NCBI RefSeq assembly: GCF_045679555.1
Contig: NC_092120.1
Coordinates: 12,637,805 to 12,701,804 of the forward strand
Direction of reading: 5' to 3'
Length of the DNA stretch: 64,000 nt
Source of the DNA: Salvelinus alpinus
Taxonomy: Eukaryota; Chordata; Actinopteri; Salmoniformes; Salmonidae
The position numbers and the translations under genes were made by a program. Below, piece after piece: positions 24,145 to 37,268 of the stretch. The notes under the pieces were generated by a model, which had not been told where the DNA came from, searched no databases, and saw nothing but the letters and a program-made list of their open reading frames with translations. Each line of letters starts with the position of its first letter. Positions within the stretch are counted from its first letter, which is position 1.

Positions 24145-25008
24145 TGTCACATCTGCTCCCGCTCTCCCCCCCCAGCACTTGAGGGAGCCAGGCTGCCCTG
24201 CCTCACGCACTCCTATCATCCATTACGCACACCTGCATTCCCTCGTCACGCGCATCAGCGATATTGGACTCACCTGGACTCACTCATCACCTGTTATTAC
24301 CTCCCCTATATTTGTCAGTACCCCAGCTCTGTTCCCCGCTTCTGCATTAATAGTTTTTTGTTTGTATTACTATGTCAGTTCTTTTTTAAATGTTTGACTC
24401 CCCGTAACTGCTTTGTCTCGCCAGCTTCATTTCATTGTGACAGAATGCAGAAGCCAACACACGAAGCATCGGGGAGTACTGGCATTCCGGTTGGTATGGT
24501 GGCATGGGCTCTGGGTTGCCACCGATGGAACCGGGGATGCCTAAGCCAGCCCGTCAGGCATTCACTCCCTGGCTGGCTCGAGAGGTTTCCTTGCCTCGGT
24601 TGGCTCGGCGGGTTCCCATCCCACGTCACATTCCACCGGATCTTCGGGCTCCTTCTCTGCAGCGGGATCGACAGGCGTCTTGCCTCAGCCGGAACGTCCG
24701 ACTTCCATGCCTCAGGCGTCTCGCCAGGCTCTCACGCTCCTGCCGGTTCGTTGGGCTTCCACGCCCCAACCGGCTTGCCCAGCGCCCATGTCTCGGCCGG
24801 TTCGCCCAGGTGGCACTCCGGGTGGCGCCCCTAGAGGGGAGGTACTGTCACGGCTGCTCCCGCTCTCCCCCCCCGGTGCTCAAGGGCGCCAGGCTGCCCT
24901 GCATCACACTAGTTTGCTGACGCTGTTCCTATCTTGTTCCATGTACGTTCTTTATTAAATGTTTGACTCCCCGTACCTGCTTCGTCTCTCCGGCGTCAAC
25001 TCGTGACA
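24145..25008 (+). mobile_element. Deleted Ty3/gypsy-type LTR element (864 bp)
   Basis: LTR 1 is 24145-24442 (298 bp) and LTR 2 is 24846-25008 (163 bp, internally deleted). Both begin TGTCAC and end GTGACA. A 5-bp target duplication AAATC flanks the element (24140-24144 and 25009-25013). A polypurine tract AGAGGGGAGG lies just before LTR 2. The 403-bp interior has no gag or pol and encodes only short proline/serine-rich repeats. A TATA-like CTATATTT near 24306 lies about 30 bp before a site complementary to the primer-binding site. Confidence 0.88.
24444..24454 (+). other. Primer-binding site, self-priming type
   Basis: AATGCAGAAGC starts one base after LTR 1. Its exact reverse complement GCTTCTGCATT lies in LTR 1 at 24338-24348. 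This matches the self-primed scheme of Tf1/sushi LTR elements. No tRNA-type TGG start is present. Confidence 0.7.
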
Positions 25009-25157
25009 AAATCAATGAACAAAAATGAAAGACAGGGCTACATTCAAGAACACAAAGAAACAGGGCTACGTTCAAGAACACAGCGAAACAGAACACAAGG
25101 TTGACTAAGAAAATATATACAGAAACTTACACAGGTGGGTAAGTGCAGTGTGCAGTG

Positions 25158-25642
25158 TGTCATGATTTGGCCAGGATTGTTTTGGTCACTAGATGCCCCC
25201 ATTGCGCCTTTTTGAACCTTTTGTTTTTCCCTTGTTATAGTTATTTATTGCACCTGTGCCTCATTTCCTTGTAGGTATTTAAACCCTTAGTGTTCCTCAG
25301 TTCTTTGCTCTGTGTTTGTATGTTAGCACCCAGCCCCAGCCATGCTGTGAACATTTATTTCTCTAGTTGGATTTTCCTGAGGTACTCTGGTTTTGTTCTT
25401 GTTTAATTTTGATTATTCTTTTTAAGGTTTGTTTTTCCCTGCTGTTCTTACCACTTTGTGGATTTTCATTGTATCTTGGAGGATACTCATTTTTTCTCTT
25501 GGCATTACTTTTGACGTGGATTTATATTTCTTGCCTGAAGATCTTTTTCCTTTATTAAACCACCGTCTCTAGTACTGCTGTGTCTGCCTCATCTTCTGGG
25601 TTCTGCCGACTTAGTGACAGTTTCTCACACTGGGTCCTGACA
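25158..25642 (+). mobile_element. Solo LTR (485 bp)
   Basis: The sequence begins TGTCATGATT and ends CCTGACA. A 5-bp target duplication CAGTG lies on both sides (25153-25157 and 25643-25647). A TATA-like TATTTAAA is at 25276 and a poly(A)-like TTTATTAAA near 25551, giving + orientation. There is no interior, so it is the product of LTR-LTR recombination. Confidence 0.88.
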
Positions 25643-25680
25643 CAGTGCAATGGCAACTGTAGTCCGTGGATCTGTCAGGG

Positions 25681-25864
25681 CGATAAGTATATTTGATCAA
25701 TTACATTTACTTTTGATACTTAAGCATATTTAAAACCAAATACTTTAAGACTTTTACTCAAGTAGTATTTTACTGGGTGACTTTCACTTTTTCTTGAGTC
25801 ATTTTCTATTAAGGTATCTTTACATTTACTGCAGTATGACAATTGGGTAGTTTTTCCACCACTG
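25681..25864. mobile_element. Right half of a hAT-like fish MITE
   Basis: The sequence from GATAAGTATATTTGATCAAT to TTTTTCCACCACTG is the right end of the element whose miniature copy lies at 21602. The left end is missing. The right flank (GTATAGG) resembles the right flank of the other copy (CTATAGG). Confidence 0.7.
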
Positions 25865-25942
25865 CGTATAGGCCTACCAATCTTTTTATATTAAAGTCCT
25901 TTTACATTGAATTCAGATCGCGTCATGCTCATTTTGCTTACA

Positions 25943-26042
25943 GTCTTTTACATTTATGTCATGCTAATTTTGCAAATTGCAATCCACAGAAACAACTTTG
26001 AAGACAACAACCACAAAATGGAAAATCCTCAAAAGTTATGAG
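25943..26042 (+). repeat. Direct repeat, copy 2 (partner at 21750)
   Basis: Near-identical to 21750-21848 over about 95 bases, with only a few substitutions (for example ACGACC against ACAACC). Confidence 0.8.
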
Positions 26043-26208
26043 AAACATATCTTGCTGTTCATCTGCTGTTGCTAAAGAATGTGGATGTGTGAATGCCAAG
26101 AGGTCTGTCAACAACTGACCCTTTTATTAATGCTAGTTTAGTATGAAGATGGTATTTATTATACTGGAATGATAGATATGGAATTAAAACAGGAACACGC
26201 CCACTTGG

Positions 26209-26740
26209 TGTAACAGTATAACTTTAGTACGTCCCCTCGCCCCGACACGGGCGCGAACCAGGGACCCTCTGCACACATCAACAACTGACACCCACGAAGC
26301 GTCGTTACCCATCGCTCCACAAAAGCCGCGGCCCTTGCAGAGCAAGGGGAAACCCTACTTAAGTCTCAGAGCAAGTGACGTAACTGATTGAAATGCTAGT
26401 AGCGCGTACCCGCTAACTAGCTAGCCATTTCACATCCGTTACACTCACCCCCCTTTCAACCTCCTCCTTTTCCGCAGCAACCAGTGATCCGGGTCACGGC
26501 ACCAATGTAACAGTATAACTTTAGTACGTCCCCTCGCCCCGACACGGGCGCGAACCAGGGACCCTCTGCACACATCAACAACGGTCGCCCACGAAGCATC
26601 GTTACCCATCGCTCCACAAAGGCCACGGCTCTTGCAGAGCAAGGGGAAACCCTACTTAAGTCTCAGAGCAAGTGACGTAACTGATTGAAATGCTAGTAGC
26701 GCGTACCCGCTAACTAGCTAGCCATTTCACATCCGTTACA
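26209..26740 (-). mobile_element. TRIM: miniature LTR retrotransposon with tRNA-His-type PBS
   Basis: Two direct repeats of about 234 bp (26209-26442 and 26506-26740) begin TGTAAC and end GTTACA and surround only 63 bp. Read on the minus strand, the interior starts one base after the 5' LTR with an 18-base PBS that pairs with the 3' end of vertebrate tRNA-His, with one mismatch (+ strand 26487-26504, ATCCGGGTCACGGCACCA). It ends in a purine tract AAAGGGGGG next to the 3' LTR. A 4-bp duplication TTGG flanks the unit (26205-26208 and 26741-26744). No coding capacity. Confidence 0.88.
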
Positions 26741-26744
26741 TTGG

Positions 26745-28013
26745 CACAGATGTCAATTCAACGTCTAGTTCTTTGAAATTACATAAAAACAATGTTGATT
26801 CAACCAGTGTGTGCCCAATGGGACACTGATGCAATAACTTGGCTATAGATAATTACCTTAGTAGGAAAGAAAGATACATATTTGAGCTTAACAAAGTAAG
26901 TTGAACTATATGAATAAATAAAAGGGAAATTAAAATGTCTTCAAATATAATTCAATATTCGCTTATGAATATGAATATTAGAGATCACATTTTGGAGAAA
27001 TATCCAAGGTCTTGATAGGTCACCTGACTGTAGTTTATCACCCTATGTACTAACAGGCCTCCCACTGAAACCAGCACAACTGAAAACCAACAAAGCAATT
27101 TATTACACACTCCTCGTGAAAGACAGGGACAAGCTGGACATAAGGGGAACAAAACCAGTGACCACCCCTCCCTTTGCTCTGCCGCATCCTCATGCACGCT
27201 ATAGCGACACAGCGACATTGTGGAGGTGCGTGACCTGGGGGTCACAGGAGGTCAAGAGAGGTTAGCATTCATGGCCAGTTAATTGAGTGGGTCCATTCAG
27301 GGAGCATGTGGCTCTGCAGGGGCCTCGCCGAGTCTCCATGGGGCTAAGATGGCTCTGCTAATAGAGAAGGTCATAAGAAAGTCAAGACATGAGTCTCTCC
27401 GTCCAATCTAAATTCCACCGCATGCATGCAGGCATACACACACACACAAAGACACAAAGACACACATGCACATGGACCCATCAACCCCTCCTGCTATGCT
27501 CTACACCTTTTTGGAGGCACTGCTGAAATTGAGAGCTGGCTGGAATTATGAGAACCGTGGAATTCCACGAATTATGACAGTACAATTAATTACAGTTTTT
27601 CCCCCCTCATTCAAAGCCAGTCGGGTTAACAACCTATTAAAAGTCACAACAGGAGAGCCCTAAACGGAATGGAGGTCACTAGAGCATTGTATAAGCCCAC
27701 TGCACTGTAGTGCATTTAAATCAGATGACTCTAACATGTACACTCAACTTGGCTATTGATTAATGGAATCTACCTCCCCTTAACTGAGGTGGCTGGAATT
27801 ACATAGACGTTTGTAAGGCATAATCAATGAAGGGCTATGGAGTCATATAGTTGGAGGGAATCTGAATTCTGGGAGATGTAAATGAATGAATGGTAGTATG
27901 AAAAGTTCACATCTCAAAATGTGAACATTCTGTGAAATGATGGAGCGTGTGCATCATCAGCAAAGCAAATCATGGTAGTGTAGTAAACTATATAGAATAT
28001 AAGGGAAAGCAGC
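26745..28013. other. Intergenic, no gene seen
   Basis: Single-copy-looking sequence. Short CA-rich tract at 27433-27470. The segment 27255-27420 has balanced composition and no repeat signature, but I cannot assign a role. Confidence 0.4.
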
Positions 28014-28502
28014 GGTGCTGTCACGATCGTCATAATAACTGGACCAAAGCGCAGTGTGATCTGGGTTCCACATCTTTTTATTTCTAAGTGAAACTCACAG
28101 CAAAACCAAAAACAATAAATCTCAAAACGAACCATGAAGCTAACAATAGTGCTAACATGCAACTATACGTAGTCAAGATCCCACAAAGCACAATGGGGAA
28201 ATGGCTGCCTAAATATGATCCCCAATCAGAGACAACAATAAACAGCTGCCTCTGATTGGGAACCATACCAGGCCAACATAGAAATATAATACCTAGATGA
28301 CCCACCCTAGTCACACCCCAACCTAACCAACATAGAGAATAAAAAGCTCTCTATGGTCAGGGCGTGACAGTACCCCCCCCCAAAGGTGCGGACTCCGACC
28401 ACAAAACCTGACTCAATAGGGGAGGGTCCGGGTGGGCATCTACCGTCAGGGTCGGCTCCGGTGCGGGGCGAAGTACCCACTCCGCTCGCGGATACCTCAT
28501 CT

Positions 28503-30170
28503 TCAATGGCAGCTCTGATGCGGGGATCGTCGCCGGATGCTCCGGACCGTGGATCGTCGCCGGAGCAACCGGACCGTGGATCGTCGCCGGGGACTCCGGA
28601 CCGTGGATCGTCGCCGGAGGAACCGGACCGTAGATCGTCGCCGGAGGCTCCGGGCTGGGAACCCTCGCAGGAGGCTCCGGACAGAGAACCCCCGCTGGAG
28701 GCTCCGGACCGCAGACCGTCGCTGGAGGTTCTGCTTCGCTGACCGTCGCTGGAGGTTCCGCTTCGCCGACCGTCGCTGGAGGTTCCGGTCCGCGGACCGC
28801 CTCAGGAGGTTCCGGACCGCGGACCGTCGTAGGAGGTTCCGGACCGCGGACCGTCGTAGGAGGTTCCGGACCGTGGACCGTCGCCGGAGGTTCCGGACCG
28901 TGGACCGTCGCCGGAGGTTCCGGACCGTGGACCGTCGCCGGAGGTTCCGGACCGTGGACCGTCGCCGGTAGCTCCGGACTGGGCACCGTCGCCGGAAGCT
29001 CCGGACTGGGAACTGTCGCCGGAAACTCCGGACTGGGAACCGTCGCCGTAAGCTCCGGACTGGGAACTGTCGCCTGATGCGTCGGACCGGTACAGGTGGC
29101 ACCGAGCTGGTGACACGCACCTCAGGGCGAGTGCGGGGAGGAGGCACAGGACGTACTGGACTGTGGAGGCGCACTGGAGGCCTGATGCGTGGGACCGGTA
29201 CTGGTGGCACCGGGCTGGTGACACGCACCTCAAGGCGAGTGCGGGGAGGAGGCACAGGACGTACTGGACTGTGGAGGTGCACTGGAGGCCTGATGTGTGG
29301 GACCGGTACAGGTGGCACCGGGCTGGTGACACGCACCTCAGGGCGAGTGCGGGGAGGAGGCACAGGACGTACTGGACTGTGGAGGCGCACTGGAGGCCTG
29401 ATGCGTGGAACCAGTACAGGTGGCACCAGGCTGGTGACACGCACATCAGGGCGAGTGCGGGGAGGAGGCACAGGACGTACTGGACTGTGGAGGCGCACTG
29501 GAGGTCTGGAGCGTAGAGCTGGTACAACGCGTCCTGGACAAATTACCACCTTCGCACGGCAAGTGTGGGAAGCTGGCACAGGAGGCACTGGGCTGTGAAG
29601 GCGCACTGGGGATACAGCGCGTAGAGCCGGCGCAGGATATCCTTGACCGAGGAGGCGCACTGGAGACCAGGCGCGCTGAGCCGGCACAACCCGTCCTGGA
29701 CAGATACCCACTTTAGCACGACAAGTGCGAGGAGCTGGCACAGAACGCACCGGGCTGTGAATGCGCACTGGTGACACAGTGCGTATCACCACAGAACATG
29801 GTGCCTGACTGGTCACACGCTCCCCACGGTGAGTACGGGGAGTTGGCTCTGGTTCACTACCCTCAACTTTCGCCGCCCACTCCTCGCTCAATCTGTCCCA
29901 ATATTCCTCCTCGGTCTCTGACTCACCCCTCAGCATCGCCGACCACTCCGTTTCCCCCCCCCAAAAAACAAATTTAGGCTGTCTCTCGGGCTTCCGTCGT
30001 GGCCGCGAACCCCGGTGTTGTCGTTGTTGTTCCCTCGCTGCCTCCGCCTGCTTCCATGGCAGGCTTCTGTCTCCTGCCATAATCTCGGCCCATGTCCAGG
30101 ATGTCCTCCAATTCCTCCTGGGCACGCTGCTTGGTCCGTTGTTGGTGGGATCTTCTGTCACGATCGTCAT
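28503..30170 (-). CDS. 555-residue repeat-rich ORF of the LTR element
   Basis: The frame starts inside the 5' LTR. It has an N-terminal part of about 110 residues without repeats (TWAEIMAGDRSLPWKQAEAA and EWSAMLRGESETEEEYWDRL). Then come Arg/Pro/Val-rich repeats. Four 108-bp units at about 29076-29508 encode 36-residue repeats (such as RPPVRLHSPVRPVPPPRT), and many 27-bp units at about 28537-29070 encode 9-residue repeats such as RRRSTVRNL. Both periods are multiples of three, so long frames also exist in the other frames and strand (for example PPATVHGPE repeats). No enzyme motif is present. The N-terminal segment could be a gag-like remnant; function unknown. Confidence 0.55.
   Translation of the reverse strand: MTIVTEDPTNNGPSSVPRRNWRTSWTWAEIMAGDRSLPWKQAEAAREQQRQHRGSRPRRKPERQPKFVFWGGETEWSAMLRGESETEEEYWDRLSEEWAAKVEGSEPEPTPRTHRGERVTSQAPCSVVIRTVSPVRIHSPVRSVPAPRTCRAKVGICPGRVVPAQRAWSPVRLLGQGYPAPALRAVSPVRLHSPVPPVPASHTCRAKVVICPGRVVPALRSRPPVRLHSPVRPVPPPRTRPDVRVTSLVPPVLVPRIRPPVRLHSPVRPVPPPRTRPEVRVTSPVPPVPVPHIRPPVHLHSPVRPVPPPRTRLEVRVTSPVPPVPVPRIRPPVRLHSPVRPVPPPRTRPEVRVTSSVPPVPVRRIRRQFPVRSLRRRFPVRSFRRQFPVRSFRRRCPVRSYRRRSTVRNLRRRSTVRNLRRRSTVRNLRRRSTVRNLLRRSAVRNLLRRSAVRNLLRRSADRNLQRRSAKRNLQRRSAKQNLQRRSAVRSLQRGFSVRSLLRGFPARSLRRRSTVRFLRRRSTVRSPRRRSTVRLLRRRSTVRSIRRRSPHQSCH
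28537..29070 (-). repeat. 27-bp minisatellite inside the LTR element
   Basis: The + strand unit CCGGACCGTGGACCGTCGCC followed by GGAGGTT is tandemly repeated. It is nearly exact at 28860-28975 and more diverged on both sides. Confidence 0.9.
29076..29508 (-). repeat. Four tandem 108-bp units inside the LTR element
   Basis: Unit starts (GATGCGT or GATGTGT) fall at 29076, 29184, 29292 and 29400, exactly 108 bases apart. More diverged copies follow to about 29830. Confidence 0.9.
30145..30154 (-). other. Primer-binding site, self-priming type
   Basis: On the minus strand AAGATCCCAC starts one base inside the 5' LTR boundary. Its complement occurs in both LTRs (28185-28194 and 30313-30322), about 31 bp downstream of a TATTTA motif. 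Confidence 0.7.
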
Positions 30171-30512
30171 AATAACTGGACCAAAGTGCAGCGTGATCTG
30201 GGTTCCACATCTTTTTTATTTCTAAGTGAAACTCACAGCAAAACCCAAAACAATACATCTCAAAATGAACCGTGAAGCTAACAATAGTGCTAACATGCAA
30301 CTATACGTAGTCAAGATCCCACAAAGCACAATTGGGAAATGGCTGCCTAAATATGATCCCCAATCAGAAACAACGATAAACAGCTGCCTCTGATTGGGAA
30401 CCATACCAGGCCAACATAGAAATATAATACTTAGATGACCCACCCTAGTCACACCCCGACCTAACCAACATAGAGAATAAAAAGCTCTCTATGGTCAGGG
30501 CGTGACAGGTGC

Positions 30513-34501
<3,989 letters not shown>

Positions 34502-34506
34502 GTAAA

Positions 34507-35021
34507 TGTTATGCAGATGAATGAGGACCCAAAAGCGACGTAATAGTAACAGAGTCTTTATTCCAGTATAAAACAAATAATGATTCTCCTGGATATAAAT
34601 CAATGGTAATCCAAAACAGGAAACTGAAATCCTCTCGTCAATAGAGAGGAACGACTGGAGACGCGACCACAGACTGCAGGTCGCTTCAGGAAGGCACAGA
34701 CCGTAGCTGACATAGACACCTGCTCACACGCAGCATCTGAAGAAGGCAAAAGAACACGACAGGGCGGAACAAGGACACAGAAACTGCAAACATCAAACAA
34801 GAATCCGACAAGGACAGGAGCGGAAAACAGAGGGAGAAATAGGGACTCTAATCAGAGGGCAAAATAGGGGACAGGTGTGAAAGAGTAAATGAGGTCGTAG
34901 GGAGAATGAGAAACAGCTGGGAGCATGAACGGAACGATAGAGAGAGAGAAAGAGAAAGAACCTAATAAGACCAGCAGAGGGAAGCACAGGGACAAGACAT
35001 GATCAAAGACAAAACATGACA
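34507..35021 (-). repeat. 3' LTR of the gypsy element
   Basis: 515 bp, read as identical to 39292-39806. It carries a TATA-like TATTTC about 32 bp before the site complementary to the PBS (34799-34809). Confidence 0.95.
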
Positions 35022-35033
35022 GTACCCCCCCAC

Positions 35034-37268
35034 TCACCGAGCGCCTCCTGGCGCACTCGAGGAGGAACCCTGGCGGCAACGAAGGAAATCATCAATCAAC
35101 GAACGGTCCAGCACGTCCCGAGATGGAACCCAACTCCTCTCCTCAGGACCGAAACCCTCCCAATCCACTAAGTACTGGTGACCACGTCCCCGAGAACGCA
35201 TGTCCATGATCTTCCGTACCTTGTAAATAGGAGCGCCCTCGACAAGGACGGGGGGGGGGGAGGGAAGACGAACGGGGGCGCGAAGAAAAGGCTTGACACA
35301 AGAGACATGGAAGACAGGGTGGACGCGACGAAGATGTCGCGGAAGAAGCAGTCGCACAGCGACAGGATTGACGACCTGAGAGACACGGAACGGACCAATG
35401 AACCGCGGAGTCAACTTGCGAGAAGCTGTCGTAAGAGGAAGGTTACGAGTGGAAAGCCACACTCTCTGACCGCGACAATACCTAGGACTCTTAATCCTAC
35501 GTTTATTGGCGGCTCTCACAGTCTGCGCCCTGTAACGGCAAAGTGCAGACCTGACCCTCCTCCAGGTGCGCTCACAACGTTGGACAAAAGCCTGAGCGGA
35601 GGGAACGCTGGACTCGGCGAGCTGGGACGAGAACAGAGGAGGCTGGTAGCCAAGACTACTCTGAAACGGGGACAGCCCGGTAGCAGACGAAGGAAGCGAG
35701 TTGTGAGCGTACTCAGCCCAGGGGAGCTGTTCTGCCCAAGACGCAGGGTTTCGAAACGAAAGGCTGCGTAAAATGCGACCAATCGACTGATTGGCCCTTT
35801 CTGCTTGACCGTTAGACTGGGGATGAAACCCGGAAGAGAGACTGACGGAAGCACCAATCAAACGACAGAACTCCCTCCAAAACTGTGACGTGAATTGCGG
35901 ACCTCTGTCTGAAACGGCGTCTAACGGGAGGCCATGAATTCTGAACACATTCTCAATGATGATTTGTGCCGTCTCCTTAGCGGAAGGAAGCTTAGCGAGG
36001 GGAATGAAATGTGCCGCCTTAGAGAACCTATCGATAACCGTAAGAATCACAGTCTTCCCCGCAGACGAAGGCAGACCGGTAATAAAGTCTAAGGCGATGT
36101 GAGACCATGGTCGAGAAGGAATGGGAAGCGGTCTGAGACGACCGGCAGGAGGAGAGTTACCTGACTTAGTCTGCGCGCAGTCCGAACAAGCAGCCACGAA
36201 ACGACGCGTGTCCCGCTCCTGAGTAGGCCACCAAAACCGCTGGCGAATAGAAGCAAGCGTACCCCGAACGCCGGGGTGGCCAGCTAACTTGGCAGAGTGA
36301 GCCCACTGAAGAACAGCCAGACGAGTAGAGACAGGAACGAACAGAAGGTTACTAGGACAAGCGCGCGGCGACGCAGTGTGAGTGAGTGCTTGCTTTACCT
36401 GTCTCTCAATTCCCCAGACAGTCAACCCGACAACACGCCCTTCAGGGAGAATCCCCTCGGGGTCGGTAGAAGCCACAGAAGAACTAAAGAGACGGGATAA
36501 GGCATCAGGCTTGGTGTTCTTATTTCCCGGACGATAGGAAATCACGAACTCGAAACGAGCGAAAAACAACGACCAACGAGCTTGACGTGCATTAAGTCGT
36601 TTGGCCGAACGGATGTACTCAAGGTTCTTATGGTCAGTCCAAACGACAAAAGGGACGGTCGCCCCCTCCAACCACTGTCGCCATTCGCCTATGGCTAAGC
36701 GGATGGCGAGCAGTTCGCGGTTACCCACATCATAGTTGCGTTCCGATGGCGACAGGCGATGAGAAAAGTAAGCGCAAGGATGGACCTTATCGTCAGACTG
36801 GAAGCGCTGAGACAGAATGGCTCCCACGCCCACCTCTGAAGCGTCAACCTCGACAATGAATTGTTTAGTGACGTCAGGAGTAACAAGGATAGGAGCGGAT
36901 GTAAAACGCTTCTTGAGGAGATCAAAAGCTCCCTGGGCGGAACCGGACCACTTAAAGCAAGTCTTGACAGAAGTCAGAGCGGTGAGAGGGGCAGCCACTT
37001 GACCGAAATTACGAATGAAACGCCGATAGAAATTAGCGAAACCGAGAAAACGCTGCAACTCGACACGTGACTTAGGGACGGGCCAATCGCTGACAGCCTG
37101 GACCTTAGCGGGATCCATCTGAATGCCTTCAGCGGAAATAACAGAACCGAGAAAAGTGACAGAGGAGACATGAAAGGCGCACTTCTCAGCCTTCACGTAG
37201 AGACAATTCTCTAAAAGGCGTTGGAGTACACGTCGAACGTGCTGAACATGAATCTCGAGTGACGGTGA
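35034..37268 (-). CDS. pol: Gypsy pol, downstream part: RT end, RNase H, integrase, chromodomain
   Basis: Counting from the Met at 37196 this part is 720 residues. Order: RT thumb ([16 protein letters not shown], about 50-66), RNase H ([12 protein letters not shown], 117-128, and [10 protein letters not shown], 186-195), the zinc-binding HHCC region (H300 to about C340), integrase core with D370, D430 and E466 in DD35E spacing, and a C-terminal chromodomain ([17 protein letters not shown]). The frame is intact from the frameshift near 37268 to the stop at 35034, thirteen bases from the 3' LTR. The chromodomain marks the chromovirus branch and is thought to guide integration into chromatin. 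The Met at 37196 is internal and not a real start; the protein is meant to be read from upstream pol. Confidence 0.93.
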   Translation of the reverse strand, partial: SPSLEIHVQHVRRVLQRLLENCLYVKAEKCAFHVSSVTFLGSVISAEGIQMDPAKVQAVSDWPVPKSRVELQRFLGFANFYRRFIRNFGQVAAPLTALTSVKTCFKWSGSAQGAFDLLKKRFTSAPILVTPDVTKQFIVEVDASEVGVGAILSQRFQSDDKVHPCAYFSHRLSPSERNYDVGNRELLAIRLAIGEWRQWLEGATVPFVVWTDHKNLEYIRSAKRLNARQARWSLFFARFEFVISYRPGNKNTKPDALSRLFSSSVASTDPEGILPEGRVVGLTVWGIERQVKQALTHTASPRACPSNLLFVPVSTRLAVLQWAHSAKLAGHPGVRGTLASIRQRFWWPTQERDTRRFVAACSDCAQTKSGNSPPAGRLRPLPIPSRPWSHIALDFITGLPSSAGKTVILTVIDRFSKAAHFIPLAKLPSAKETAQIIIENVFRIHGLPLDAVSDRGPQFTSQFWREFCRLIGASVSLSSGFHPQSNGQAERANQSIGRILRSLSFRNPASWAEQLPWAEYAHNSLPSSATGLSPFQSSLGYQPPLFSSQLAESSVPSAQAFVQRCERTWRRVRSALCRYRAQTVRAANKRRIKSPRYCRGQRVWLSTRNLPLTTASRKLTPRFIGPFRVSQVVNPVAVRLLLPRHLRRVHPVFHVSCVKPFLRAPVRLPSPPPVLVEGAPIYKVRKIMDMRSRGRGHQYLVDWEGFGPEERSWVPSRDVLDRSLIDDFLRCRQGSSSSAPGGAR

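Larger units (their letters stand above)
28019..30507 (-). mobile_element. Non-autonomous Ty3/gypsy-type LTR element with repeat-built ORF
   Basis: The LTRs are 28019-28369 (351 bp) and 30156-30507 (352 bp). Both begin TGTCACGATCG and end GGGCGTGACA, and they differ at a modest number of sites. The target duplication is GGTGC on both sides (28014-28018 and 30508-30512). On the minus strand, a purine tract GGGGGGGGGTAC abuts the 3' LTR (28370-28381) and a PBS follows the 5' LTR. The 1.8-kb interior has no protease, RT or integrase. Confidence 0.9.

Noticed and set aside
24358-24958. Proline/serine-rich frames of 92-158 residues
   Set aside because: They lie inside the deleted LTR element and run across its LTR boundary; no domain is present.
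26209-26740. Interpretation of the two 234-bp copies as a tandem SINE pair
   Set aside because: The PBS and purine tract at the right positions between the copies, TG/CA-type ends and the outer TTGG duplication fit a two-LTR element better.
28386-29598. Several + strand and other minus-strand frames over the LTR element repeats
   Set aside because: Both tandem periods are multiples of three, so any frame without a stop in one unit stays open. Length alone is not evidence of a gene.
35178-35771. 197-residue + strand frame opposite gypsy integrase, and similar frames at 36297, 38063 and 38574
   Set aside because: Shadow frames of the minus-strand pol and gag genes with no domain of their own.
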